A stretch of 8,047 bases of DNA from an uncultured Eubacterium sp. (GTDB lineage Bacteria; Bacillota; Clostridia; Lachnospirales; Lachnospiraceae), in contig CAJOOU010000206.1 of assembly GCA_905236735.1 (NCBI GenBank), forward strand, positions 1 to 8,047. The letters are read 5' to 3'. This document shows positions 1 to 5,763 of this stretch, piece by piece (the stretch's first letter is position 1; each line of letters starts with the position of its first letter). The notes beneath the pieces are model-generated. The model did no database searches and was not told the DNA's origin. It saw nothing but the letters and a program-made list of their open reading frames with translations. A program made the translations under genes and the position numbers.

Positions 1-78
1 AAAAAACAGCTTATTTCTTTTATAAAAAGACTTGATGAAAATGTGCGTATGCAGAATATGAAGGAGGAAAAAAATTAA
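1..78 (+). CDS. C-terminal tail of an upstream gene, possibly a MarR-family regulator (partial)
   Basis: The frame starting at base 1 is open for 25 codons and ends in TAA at 76-78. It reads as a charged, helical tail (KKQLISFIKRLDENVRMQN, then a Lys/Glu-rich end). Its stop overlaps the next gene's ATG by one base (TAATG), which implies translational coupling and co-transcription with the exporter. The wording resembles the C-terminal dimerisation helix of small MarR-type winged-helix regulators, which often precede paired ABC exporter genes in Clostridia. That family assignment is inferred from context and a short tail only, because the DNA-binding domain lies outside the window. The existence of a coding tail is much surer than its identity. 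Confidence 0.6.
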   Translation, partial: KKQLISFIKRLDENVRMQNMKEEKN

Positions 79-1814
79 TGCTTGGAAAAATCGGCAAAAG
101 CGTAAGGCAATACAAATTCCATTCAATTATTGCACCGATATTTACTATCGGAGAAGTTTTTTTTGAAGTGCTTATCCCGTATCTGATGGCGCTGATGATT
201 GATAATGGATTTTCGTCGGAGGATTTGCCTTATATCAAAAAAATAGGATTCTGGATGCTGCTTTGTGCAATAGGAGGTCTGGCCTGCGGTATATTTTCCG
301 GAAGGTATGCGGCTATTGCATCGAGCGGTCTGGCGCAGAATCTGAGACAGGATGTTTACTACAAAATACAGGAGTTTTCTTTTGAAAATATAGACAAGTT
401 CTCTACGGCTTCTCTTGTTACGAGGCTTACAACCGATATTACCAATGTGCAGAATGCATATCAGATGGTAATAAGGATGCTCATCAGAGGGCCTATAATG
501 ATGATATTCTCACTTATAATGGCATTTATGATGAGCAAGAGTCTGTCTGTGATTTTCCTTGTGGCGATACCTGTGCTTGCGATATTTTTGTTTTATATTA
601 CGACTCATGCCCATCCGTACTTCAAAAAGATGTTTGAAGAGTATGATAACCTTAATACTGTTGTAAGGGAAAACCTTATAGGTGTCAGAACCGTAAAAGC
701 CTATGTAAGAGAGGAAGAAGAAATCGGCAAATTCAATATTATCTCAGACCTTATGGTAAGATGGTCAACCAAGGCTGAGAGTCTCCTTGTTCTCATGGAT
801 CCGGTTATGTTTGGTGCTATTTATGTATGTACTCTTGTATGCTCATATTTCGGTGCGAGAATGATAGTATCGGAAAGTATGACAACGGGAACTCTTATGA
901 GCCTTTTTACCTATGCAGTACAGATTCTTACAAGTATGATGATGCTTTCTATGGTTTTGGTGCAGATAGTTATGGCTATGGCTTCTGTAAACCGTATAGT
1001 TGAGGTACTTGATGAGGAAAGCTCACTTACCAATCCGGACAATCCTGTAATGGAGGTTAAAGACGGCTCTATTGATTTTGAAAACATGAACTTTGGTTAC
1101 AGTGACGGAGCCGATAAATACATTTTAAGGGATGTAAATCTTCATATTGATTCCGGAGAGGTTATCGGTATTATCGGTGGTACCGGTAGTTCAAAGTCAT
1201 CGCTCGTAAACCTTATTTCGAGGCTTTATGATGTAAAAGATGGCTCGGTTAAGGTGGGCGGAGTTGATGTCAGGGATTATGATATCGAGACTCTCAGAAA
1301 TAAGGTGGCAGTAGTACTGCAGAAAAATGAGCTTTTCTCAGGCACTATCAAAGAAAACCTCAGATGGGGTAAGGAAGATGCCACAGACGAGGAAATAATC
1401 AATGCCTGCCGGCTGGCTCAGGCAGATGAGTTCATAGAAAAATTTGACGATAAATATGATACCTACATTGAGCATGGCGGACGCAATGTATCGGGTGGTC
1501 AGAAACAAAGGCTTTGTATAGCCAGAGCCCTTCTTAAAGACCCGAAAGTACTTATACTTGACGATTCCACAAGCGCCGTTGATACGGCTACAGATGCTAA
1601 AATCCAGGCCGGATTCAAGAGTTATATACCTGATGTAACAAAACTTATTATAGCTCAGAGAATAAGCTCCGTAATGAACGCGGATAAGATTATTGTCCTT
1701 GATGAAGGCAATGTTGTGGGATTCGGCTCACATGATGAACTTATGGCTAATAATACTATTTACAGAGAAGTATATGAATCACAGCAGAAGGGAGGCGATT
1801 TTGATGAGCAGTAA
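78..1814 (+). CDS. ABC exporter half-transporter, subunit with degenerate ATP site (heterodimer partner 1)
   Basis: A 578-residue inner-membrane half-transporter with an N-terminal type I exporter domain and a C-terminal nucleotide-binding domain. Hydrophobic segments lie at about 16-40, 56-80, 137-153, 155-175, 240-263 and 273-302. The ATPase domain begins near 330. Walker A is GGTGSSKSS at 367-375, with Ser372 where the last Gly of GxxGxGK is usual. The Q-loop is Gln415, and the signature VSGGQ at 471-475 is canonical. Walker B ends at Asp495 and is followed by Asp496 instead of the catalytic Glu. The switch position is Gln527 instead of His. These replacements mark the non-hydrolytic half of a heterodimeric exporter such as TM287 of TM287/288. 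The start at 78 has AAGGAGG at 61-67 with ideal spacing and overlaps the preceding stop by one base. The gene overlaps its partner by 11 bases. The substrate (drug, lipid or peptide) cannot be told from sequence. Confidence 0.95.
   Translation: MLGKIGKSVRQYKFHSIIAPIFTIGEVFFEVLIPYLMALMIDNGFSSEDLPYIKKIGFWMLLCAIGGLACGIFSGRYAAIASSGLAQNLRQDVYYKIQEFSFENIDKFSTASLVTRLTTDITNVQNAYQMVIRMLIRGPIMMIFSLIMAFMMSKSLSVIFLVAIPVLAIFLFYITTHAHPYFKKMFEEYDNLNTVVRENLIGVRTVKAYVREEEEIGKFNIISDLMVRWSTKAESLLVLMDPVMFGAIYVCTLVCSYFGARMIVSESMTTGTLMSLFTYAVQILTSMMMLSMVLVQIVMAMASVNRIVEVLDEESSLTNPDNPVMEVKDGSIDFENMNFGYSDGADKYILRDVNLHIDSGEVIGIIGGTGSSKSSLVNLISRLYDVKDGSVKVGGVDVRDYDIETLRNKVAVVLQKNELFSGTIKENLRWGKEDATDEEIINACRLAQADEFIEKFDDKYDTYIEHGGRNVSGGQKQRLCIARALLKDPKVLILDDSTSAVDTATDAKIQAGFKSYIPDVTKLIIAQRISSVMNADKIIVLDEGNVVGFGSHDELMANNTIYREVYESQQKGGDFDEQ
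1788..1795 (+). promoter_or_regulatory. Ribosome binding site fixing the start of the second ABC gene
   Basis: AAGGGAGG lies 8 bases before the ATG at 1804, inside the end of the first ABC gene. It selects 1804 over the far upstream in-frame ATG at 1693, which would place 37 unrelated residues on the protein and overlap the first gene by over 100 bases. It also favours 1804 over the TTG immediately before it at 1801. Confidence 0.8.
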
Positions 1815-3735
1815 TGAAAGAGAAGACCTTAAAAAAGTGGCTCAAAGGAGCGGCCCGCCTCAAAGAGGGGCGGTATATCTCGGAGAAAAGCCTTCAATCG
1901 GTAAAACCCTTGTAAGACTTCTTTCGTATATCAGAAACGGATATGGGATACATTTCTTTGTGGTCTGCATCTGCCTGATACTTGCATCACTCGGACAGGT
2001 TGCGGGAACATATCTTTTGAGATATCTGATTGATGACTATATCACTCCGTTTATAGGAGCCGACAATCCTGATTATTCGACACTGTATCTGATAATAGGA
2101 GCCATGATAACGGCCTATATAACGACTATAGCTACGACCTATATTTATAACAGACTTATGATTACCGTAAGTCAGGGCGTAATGAACAGGCTTAGAAAAG
2201 AAATGTTTGAGCATATGGAGTCGCTTTCGCTTAAATACTTTGATACAAATTCAAACGGCGACCTTATGAGCAGATATACCAATGATGCGGATACCTTAAG
2301 AATGTTTTTGAGCCGTGGTATGACTCAGATGCTTTCGGGAATAGTTACGGTAATATCGGTGTTTGTTTCAATGATTACCTTAAGTATTCCTTTGACGGGA
2401 GTTGTGGTTCTGCTTATTATCGTTATGCTTGTGCTTACGAGAAAGATAGGCGGTCTTTCGGCAAAGTATTACCGTGCACAGCAAAGCTCGCTTGGCAAGG
2501 TAAACGGGTTTGTCGAGGAGATGATTGGCGGACAGAAGGTTATAAAGGTATTCTGCCATGAAGAAGAGGCAAAGAAGGAGTTTAAAGAGCTTAATGATGA
2601 GCTTTTTGAAAATGCTTCCAAGGCCAATATACTTACCAACATACTTATGCCTATTATGGCACAGCTCGGAAACCTGACATATCTGATCATCGCCATAGTC
2701 GGTGCCACCTTTGCGGTTACGGGAATACTTCCGATTACACTCGGAATACTTGCATCCTTCCTTACATTTACAAAGAACCTTATGCAGCCGATTGCCATGC
2801 TTTCACAGCAGATTAATGCGGTAATAATGTCGATAGCCGGTGCGGAGAGAATTTTTAACCTTCTAGATGAGGAGCCTGAGGTTGATGAAGGACAGACCGT
2901 TTTGGTTAATGCAGAGATTGCGGAAGACGGCAGCGTTACAGAGTCAAAGAAGGGATCACATCACTGGGCATGGAAAAAATCTGACGGAAGTTTTGTTAAA
3001 CTTTCCGGTGATGTCAGATTTAACGGTGTCGATTTCGGTTATAATGATGAAAAACTTGTGCTTAAAGACCTTAATCTGTTCGCCAAGCCCGGAAACAAGA
3101 TTGCCTTTGTCGGACATACCGGTGCAGGTAAAACGACGATAACAAACCTGATAAACAGATTTTATGATATAGGTAAAGGCGAGATTTTATATGACGGTAT
3201 AAATGTTAAAGACATAAAGAAGGCTGACCTAAGACATTCTCTCGGAATAGTACTTCAGGATACCCATCTTTTTACCGGAACAATCAGGGAAAATATCAGA
3301 TTCGGTAAACTTGATGCGACGGATGAGGAAGTGGTTAATGCAGCGAAGCTTGCAAACGCCCATTATTTCATATCTCATCTTAAGGATGGGTATGACACGG
3401 TAATAGATGATGACGGCGGTTCGCTTTCACAGGGACAGTGCCAGCTTTTGGCTATTGCAAGGGCTGCAGTGGCTGATCCGCCTGTACTTATTTTAGATGA
3501 AGCGACTTCTTCAATTGATACAAGGACGGAGGCTGTAATTTCCGAAGGTATGGATCGTCTTATGGAAGGAAGGACCGTATTTGTAATAGCGCACAGATTA
3601 TCAACCGTACAAAATGCAAATGTTATACTTGTACTTGAAAACGGCAGGGTAATTGAGCGCGGCGACCATGATGAGCTTATGAATCAGAAGGGTACATATT
3701 ATAAACTATATACCGGCTCGTTTGCTGAAGGATAA
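1804..3735 (+). CDS. ABC exporter half-transporter, catalytically canonical subunit (heterodimer partner 2)
   Basis: With the ATG at 1804 this is a 643-residue membrane exporter subunit. A cytosolic N-terminal arm of about 45 residues precedes six hydrophobic segments near 48-70, 94-116, 174-194, 196-212, 280-305 and 309-330. An extra hydrophilic linker at about 358-402, containing Trp388-Ala-Trp390, sits between membrane domain and ATPase. ATPase motifs are Walker A GHTGAGKTT (437-445), Q-loop Gln485, Walker B with Asp565 and catalytic Glu566, D-loop Asp572 and switch His597. The signature is LSQGQ (541-545), with Gln in place of the usual first Gly, followed by an unusual Cys546. In heterodimeric exporters this signature faces the partner's degenerate Walker motifs, so one ATP site is hydrolytic and the other mainly structural. 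That matches the defects in the gene before it exactly. The resemblance is to TM288, LmrD and YheH-type proteins. A terminator begins within the stop codon. The substrate is unknown. Confidence 0.95.
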   Translation: MSSNEREDLKKVAQRSGPPQRGAVYLGEKPSIGKTLVRLLSYIRNGYGIHFFVVCICLILASLGQVAGTYLLRYLIDDYITPFIGADNPDYSTLYLIIGAMITAYITTIATTYIYNRLMITVSQGVMNRLRKEMFEHMESLSLKYFDTNSNGDLMSRYTNDADTLRMFLSRGMTQMLSGIVTVISVFVSMITLSIPLTGVVVLLIIVMLVLTRKIGGLSAKYYRAQQSSLGKVNGFVEEMIGGQKVIKVFCHEEEAKKEFKELNDELFENASKANILTNILMPIMAQLGNLTYLIIAIVGATFAVTGILPITLGILASFLTFTKNLMQPIAMLSQQINAVIMSIAGAERIFNLLDEEPEVDEGQTVLVNAEIAEDGSVTESKKGSHHWAWKKSDGSFVKLSGDVRFNGVDFGYNDEKLVLKDLNLFAKPGNKIAFVGHTGAGKTTITNLINRFYDIGKGEILYDGINVKDIKKADLRHSLGIVLQDTHLFTGTIRENIRFGKLDATDEEVVNAAKLANAHYFISHLKDGYDTVIDDDGGSLSQGQCQLLAIARAAVADPPVLILDEATSSIDTRTEAVISEGMDRLMEGRTVFVIAHRLSTVQNANVILVLENGRVIERGDHDELMNQKGTYYKLYTGSFAEG

Positions 3736-3769
3736 AAATCTGCCGCGTCCTCGGGCGCGGCAGATTTTT
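3734..3769 (+). terminator. Strong intrinsic terminator after the ABC exporter operon
   Basis: A perfect 14-bp inverted repeat pairs 3734-3747 with 3756-3769 around an 8-base loop. One or two more inner pairs (a G-U, then a C-G) are possible. The core is GC-rich (CTGCCGCG against CGCGGCAG), with A5 on the left arm and T5 on the right, so the structure could terminate transcription in either direction. It starts inside the TAA stop of the second ABC gene and separates that operon from the dus unit. Confidence 0.93.
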
Positions 3770-3779
3770 GAAATCGCGG

Positions 3780-3808
3780 TTGTAATATGTGAAAAATGCA
3801 GTTATACT
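3780..3808 (+). promoter_or_regulatory. Candidate sigma-A promoter for the dus-cdd-dtd unit
   Basis: A -35-like TTGTAA (3780-3785; four of six match TTGACA) and a -10 TATACT (3803-3808; five of six match TATAAT) are separated by exactly 17 bases. The pair lies just after the terminator of the preceding operon, where a new promoter is expected. The predicted transcription start, about seven bases past the -10, falls at 3814-3817, on or next to the dus ATG at 3816. The call rests on consensus matching only. Confidence 0.6.
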
Positions 3809-3815
3809 TTAAGGC

Positions 3816-4772
3816 ATGGATATTAGTTTTGCCCCGATGGAGGGGATAACAGGATATATATACAGAAATGCTCATCATAAATTTTTTAAGGGCGTAAAAA
3901 GATATTTTACGCCCTTTATTGTTGCTAATCAGACCAGACATCTTAAAACAAGGGAAAGACGGGATGCTCTGCCTGAGAACAATAAAGGGATGAACATAGT
4001 GCCTCAGATTTTGGGGCATAACCCGGATGATGTGATATTTACCGCAAAGGCAATGAAGCAGCTGGGCTATAATGAGATTAACCTTAATTTCGGCTGTCCT
4101 TCCGCTACTGTTTTTACAAAAGGAAGAGGGGCGGGGATGTTATCAGATACCGTAAAGATGAATAAATTTCTCGATAATCTTTTTAACGGTCTTAAAGATG
4201 AGGGGATGGATATTTCAGTAAAGACGAGGTTGGGAGTTTCGGATGAGGATGAAATTGATTCTTTGATGAAGGTATATAATTCATATCCTTTAAAGGAACT
4301 TATCATACATGCAAGGGTAAGAGAGGACTTTTACAACGGAAAACCGAGATTCGAGGCTTTTAAAAGAGCGCTTGATATGTCAAACTGTCCCGTAATATAT
4401 AACGGAGATGTTTTTACTTTAGATGATTATGAAAGAATAATAAATGATTTTCCCGATATTATGGAAATCATGATAGGACGGGGATTGCTTGTAAATCCTG
4501 CACTTGGCGATAAAATTGCAAGAAATAATTCGTTTTATGTCAACGATTTTATCGGATTCCACAATAAGATTTATGATGATTATTCCACAATATTTATGGA
4601 TGAAGTAAATACACTCCACAAGATGAAGGAACTATGGGTATATTGGGAAGGGCTTTTTACAGGCTTTTGCAAAGATATTAAAAAAATCAAAAAAACAAAA
4701 AACGCCTTGGAATACAAGGCACTGACGAGAAATTTATTTGAAGGAATTCTTGCACAACGGGAGGTGTTTTGA
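3816..4772 (+). CDS. dus: tRNA-dihydrouridine synthase family protein (Dus)
   Basis: A 318-residue flavoenzyme of the Dus family (TIM barrel with FMN), which reduces uridines to dihydrouridine in the tRNA D-loop using NADPH. The N-terminus carries the FMN-binding motif APMEGIT (6-12). The catalytic cysteine is Cys94 in NFGCP, followed by the glycine-rich GRGAGML. VKTRLG precedes the conserved His165 and Arg167 of the HAR segment. NGDV begins at Asn196, and GRG at 221-223 forms the flavin phosphate site. A helical, Lys-rich C-terminus follows. The length is normal for the family. The ATG at 3816 is forced from upstream by an in-frame TAA at 3810-3812, and the conserved motif begins at residue 6. 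There is no proper Shine-Dalgarno, because AAGG ends one base before the ATG. The gene overlaps cdd by one base. Which tRNA uridine is modified, and the DusA/B/C subclass, cannot be fixed here. Confidence 0.95.
   Translation: MDISFAPMEGITGYIYRNAHHKFFKGVKRYFTPFIVANQTRHLKTRERRDALPENNKGMNIVPQILGHNPDDVIFTAKAMKQLGYNEINLNFGCPSATVFTKGRGAGMLSDTVKMNKFLDNLFNGLKDEGMDISVKTRLGVSDEDEIDSLMKVYNSYPLKELIIHARVREDFYNGKPRFEAFKRALDMSNCPVIYNGDVFTLDDYERIINDFPDIMEIMIGRGLLVNPALGDKIARNNSFYVNDFIGFHNKIYDDYSTIFMDEVNTLHKMKELWVYWEGLFTGFCKDIKKIKKTKNALEYKALTRNLFEGILAQREVF
3888..3916 (+). repeat. Perfect 12-bp inverted repeat inside the 5' part of dus
   Basis: AAGGGCGTAAAA (3888-3899) and its exact complement TTTTACGCCCTT (3905-3916) are separated by five bases. 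They lie 72 bases after the dus ATG and encode roughly KGVKRYFTP. In RNA this would form a stable hairpin, followed by the moderately U-rich TATTGTTG. It may be a leaky terminator or pause element, or simply a coincidence of codon choice. Confidence 0.6.
4759..4766 (+). promoter_or_regulatory. Ribosome binding site fixing the cdd start
   Basis: GGGAGGTG lies within the end of dus. The spacing from GGAGG to the ATG at 4772 is seven bases, whereas the in-frame TTG at 4769 would be only four bases away. The ATG, overlapping the dus stop as TGATG, is therefore preferred. Confidence 0.75.
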
Positions 4773-5179
4773 TGGGTATTGAAGTTTACGGAGAGCTTAT
4801 AAACGCAGCTGTTTCGGCAAGAAATAATGCATATATTCCGTATTCCGGATTTGCTGTGGGTGCGGCCGTACTTACAGAAGATGGTAATATTTACAGCGGC
4901 TGTAATATAGAAAACTCTTCTTACGGAGCAACTGTCTGTGCGGAAAGAACTGCGATTTTTAAGGCAGTATCCGAAGGGGAAACCGGAATAAGTGCGATAG
5001 CCGTATGCGGAGGACCTAAATCCATAGGTATCGAGCAGTACTGTATGCCATGCGGTATCTGCAGACAGGTTCTGGCAGAGTTTGCCGCAAAAGATGCTCA
5101 GGTTATTGTGGCCAGGTCTTTAGATGATTATAAGGTCTTTGCAATTGATGAGCTTTTGCCTTGCGCATTTAAACTGTAA
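4772..5179 (+). CDS. cdd: Cytidine deaminase
   Basis: A 135-residue protein of the small homotetrameric cytidine deaminase class. It hydrolyses cytidine and deoxycytidine to uridine and deoxyuridine plus ammonia in cytosolic pyrimidine salvage. The substrate loop is GCNIENSSYG. The zinc and catalytic motif CAE gives Cys56 as ligand and Glu58 as proton shuttle. PCGIC supplies the other two ligands, Cys94 and Cys97, followed by the conserved RQ. The C-terminus has the family's LLPxxF-type ending (LLPCAF). The length fits the Bacillus-type enzyme, so it is complete. It overlaps dus by one base and is followed ten bases later by dtd, so translation and transcription are probably coupled. Confidence 0.97.
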   Translation: MGIEVYGELINAAVSARNNAYIPYSGFAVGAAVLTEDGNIYSGCNIENSSYGATVCAERTAIFKAVSEGETGISAIAVCGGPKSIGIEQYCMPCGICRQVLAEFAAKDAQVIVARSLDDYKVFAIDELLPCAFKL

Positions 5180-5184
5180 AGGAG
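5178..5184 (+). promoter_or_regulatory. Ribosome binding site fixing the dtd start
   Basis: AAAGGAG, overlapping the cdd stop codon, lies five bases before the ATG at 5190. It rules out the longer reading from the upstream in-frame ATG at 5124. That start lies within cdd and would add 22 residues before the invariant family N-terminus MRFVIQRV. Confidence 0.75.
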
Positions 5185-5189
5185 TAATA

Positions 5190-5636
5190 ATGAGATTTGT
5201 AATACAGAGAGTAAACAAAGCTTCGGTAATAATTGACGGGGAAATTACCGGAGAAATAAAAAAAGGTTTTCTTGTTCTTGTAGGCGTGGGAGAAGGGGAT
5301 ACGGAAGAAATTGCCGATAAAATGATGTCCAAACTGTGCAGGATGAGAATTTTTGACGATGAAAACGGAAAGACGAATCTTGGTTTAAATGATGTGGAAG
5401 GAGAGCTTCTTTTGGTATCGCAGTTTACCCTGTATGCTGACTGCAAAAAAGGCAACAGACCTTCGTTTGCAAAGGCTGCAGGAGCAGAGCTCGGAGAAAA
5501 CCTGTATGATTATTGCGTAAAATATGCAAAAGGGAAAGGTTTTAATGTGCAGACCGGACGCTTTGGCGCAGATATGAAGGTAGAGCTTGAAAATGACGGA
5601 CCTTTTACCGTGATTCTGGATTCTGATAAGTTATAA
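5190..5636 (+). CDS. dtd: D-aminoacyl-tRNA deacylase (DTD)
   Basis: A 148-residue cytosolic homodimeric proofreading enzyme. It cleaves D-amino acids, and glycine mischarged on tRNA-Ala, from tRNA, so that they do not enter protein synthesis. The start MRFVIQRV is the standard family N-terminus. The two active-site signatures are SQFTLYAD (from Ser77; Thr80 is the conserved residue) and NDGPFT (135-140), which contains the Gly-Pro pair that acts as chiral selectivity filter. The length is standard (about 145-150). It lies ten bases after cdd with a good ribosome binding site and is the last gene of the unit, ending before a hairpin terminator. No anomaly is seen. Confidence 0.97.
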   Translation: MRFVIQRVNKASVIIDGEITGEIKKGFLVLVGVGEGDTEEIADKMMSKLCRMRIFDDENGKTNLGLNDVEGELLLVSQFTLYADCKKGNRPSFAKAAGAELGENLYDYCVKYAKGKGFNVQTGRFGADMKVELENDGPFTVILDSDKL

Positions 5637-5642
5637 TATAAT

Positions 5643-5676
5643 AAGCTGCTATAACCTAATGTTAAAGCTGATATAA
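5643..5676 (+). repeat. Imperfect direct repeat over the candidate leuB promoter
   Basis: AAGCTGCTATAA (5643-5654) and AAGCTGATATAA (5665-5676) match at 11 of 12 bases and start 22 bases apart, close to two helical turns. The second copy contains the extended -10 box, and the first lies in the region where a -35 would be. This could be a regulator's operator or a chance product of AT-rich DNA. Confidence 0.35.
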
Positions 5677-5677
5677 T
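5669..5677 (+). promoter_or_regulatory. Candidate extended -10 promoter for leuB-ilvD
   Basis: TGATATAAT is a perfect extended -10 element (TGn plus TATAAT), with no convincing -35 at 16-18 bases upstream, which extended -10 promoters can do without. Transcription would start near 5683-5685, giving a leader of about 80 bases before leuB that contains the hairpin at 5713-5745. Other TATAAT strings at 5632-5637 and 5637-5642 lack both a TG extension and a -35. Confidence 0.5.
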
Positions 5678-5712
5678 AAAATAAAATAACATCTGTAATT
5701 GAATTTACGGGG

Positions 5713-5745
5713 AAAAAGTCTTATCATAGGTGATAGGACTTTTTT
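5713..5745 (+). terminator. Intrinsic terminator or attenuator between dtd and leuB
   Basis: A 14-bp stem pairs 5713-5726 with 5731-5744, with one G-T wobble, around the four-base loop TAGG. It ends in T6 (5740-5745), a standard Rho-independent terminator. It closes the dus-cdd-dtd unit, but it lies only 18 bases before the leuB ATG and downstream of the best candidate leuB promoter. It may therefore also control read-through into leuB. Confidence 0.85.
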
Positions 5746-5763
5746 AACCGGAGGAATGATTAA

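Noticed and set aside
1693..1803. Longer start for the second ABC subunit, adding 37 residues.
   Set aside because: The extra codons lie in the out-of-frame end of the first ABC gene, have no ribosome binding site, and give sequence unlike the family. The ATG at 1804 has a strong, well-spaced SD.
2469..2798. 109-codon minus-strand open frame inside the second ABC gene.
   Set aside because: It is antisense to the conserved membrane domain, with hydrophobic and Ser-rich content expected from a complementary strand and no ribosome binding site.
3796..3849. Short open frame starting at an ATG 20 bases before dus, as a possible leader peptide.
   Set aside because: It has no ribosome binding site, overlaps the -10 box, and would not be in the transcript if the predicted start is right.
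3699..4019. Minus-strand open frame spanning the terminator and dus start.
   Set aside because: It runs through the terminator hairpin and antisense to conserved Dus motifs, and has no recognisable product.
5124..5189. Longer start for dtd within the cdd gene.
   Set aside because: MRFVIQRV at 5190 is the standard family N-terminus and has its own ribosome binding site.
5699..5740. Possible TTG-started leader peptide before leuB with Leu, Leu, Ile and Ile codons within or before the hairpin.
   Set aside because: No ribosome binding site precedes it, the codon run is short, no stop occurs before leuB, and no alternative antiterminator pairing is evident.
5637..5763. T-box or other riboswitch in the leuB leader.
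   Set aside because: The gap is only 127 bases with a single hairpin. I see no room for a T-box specifier stem, and none of its conserved bulge sequence.
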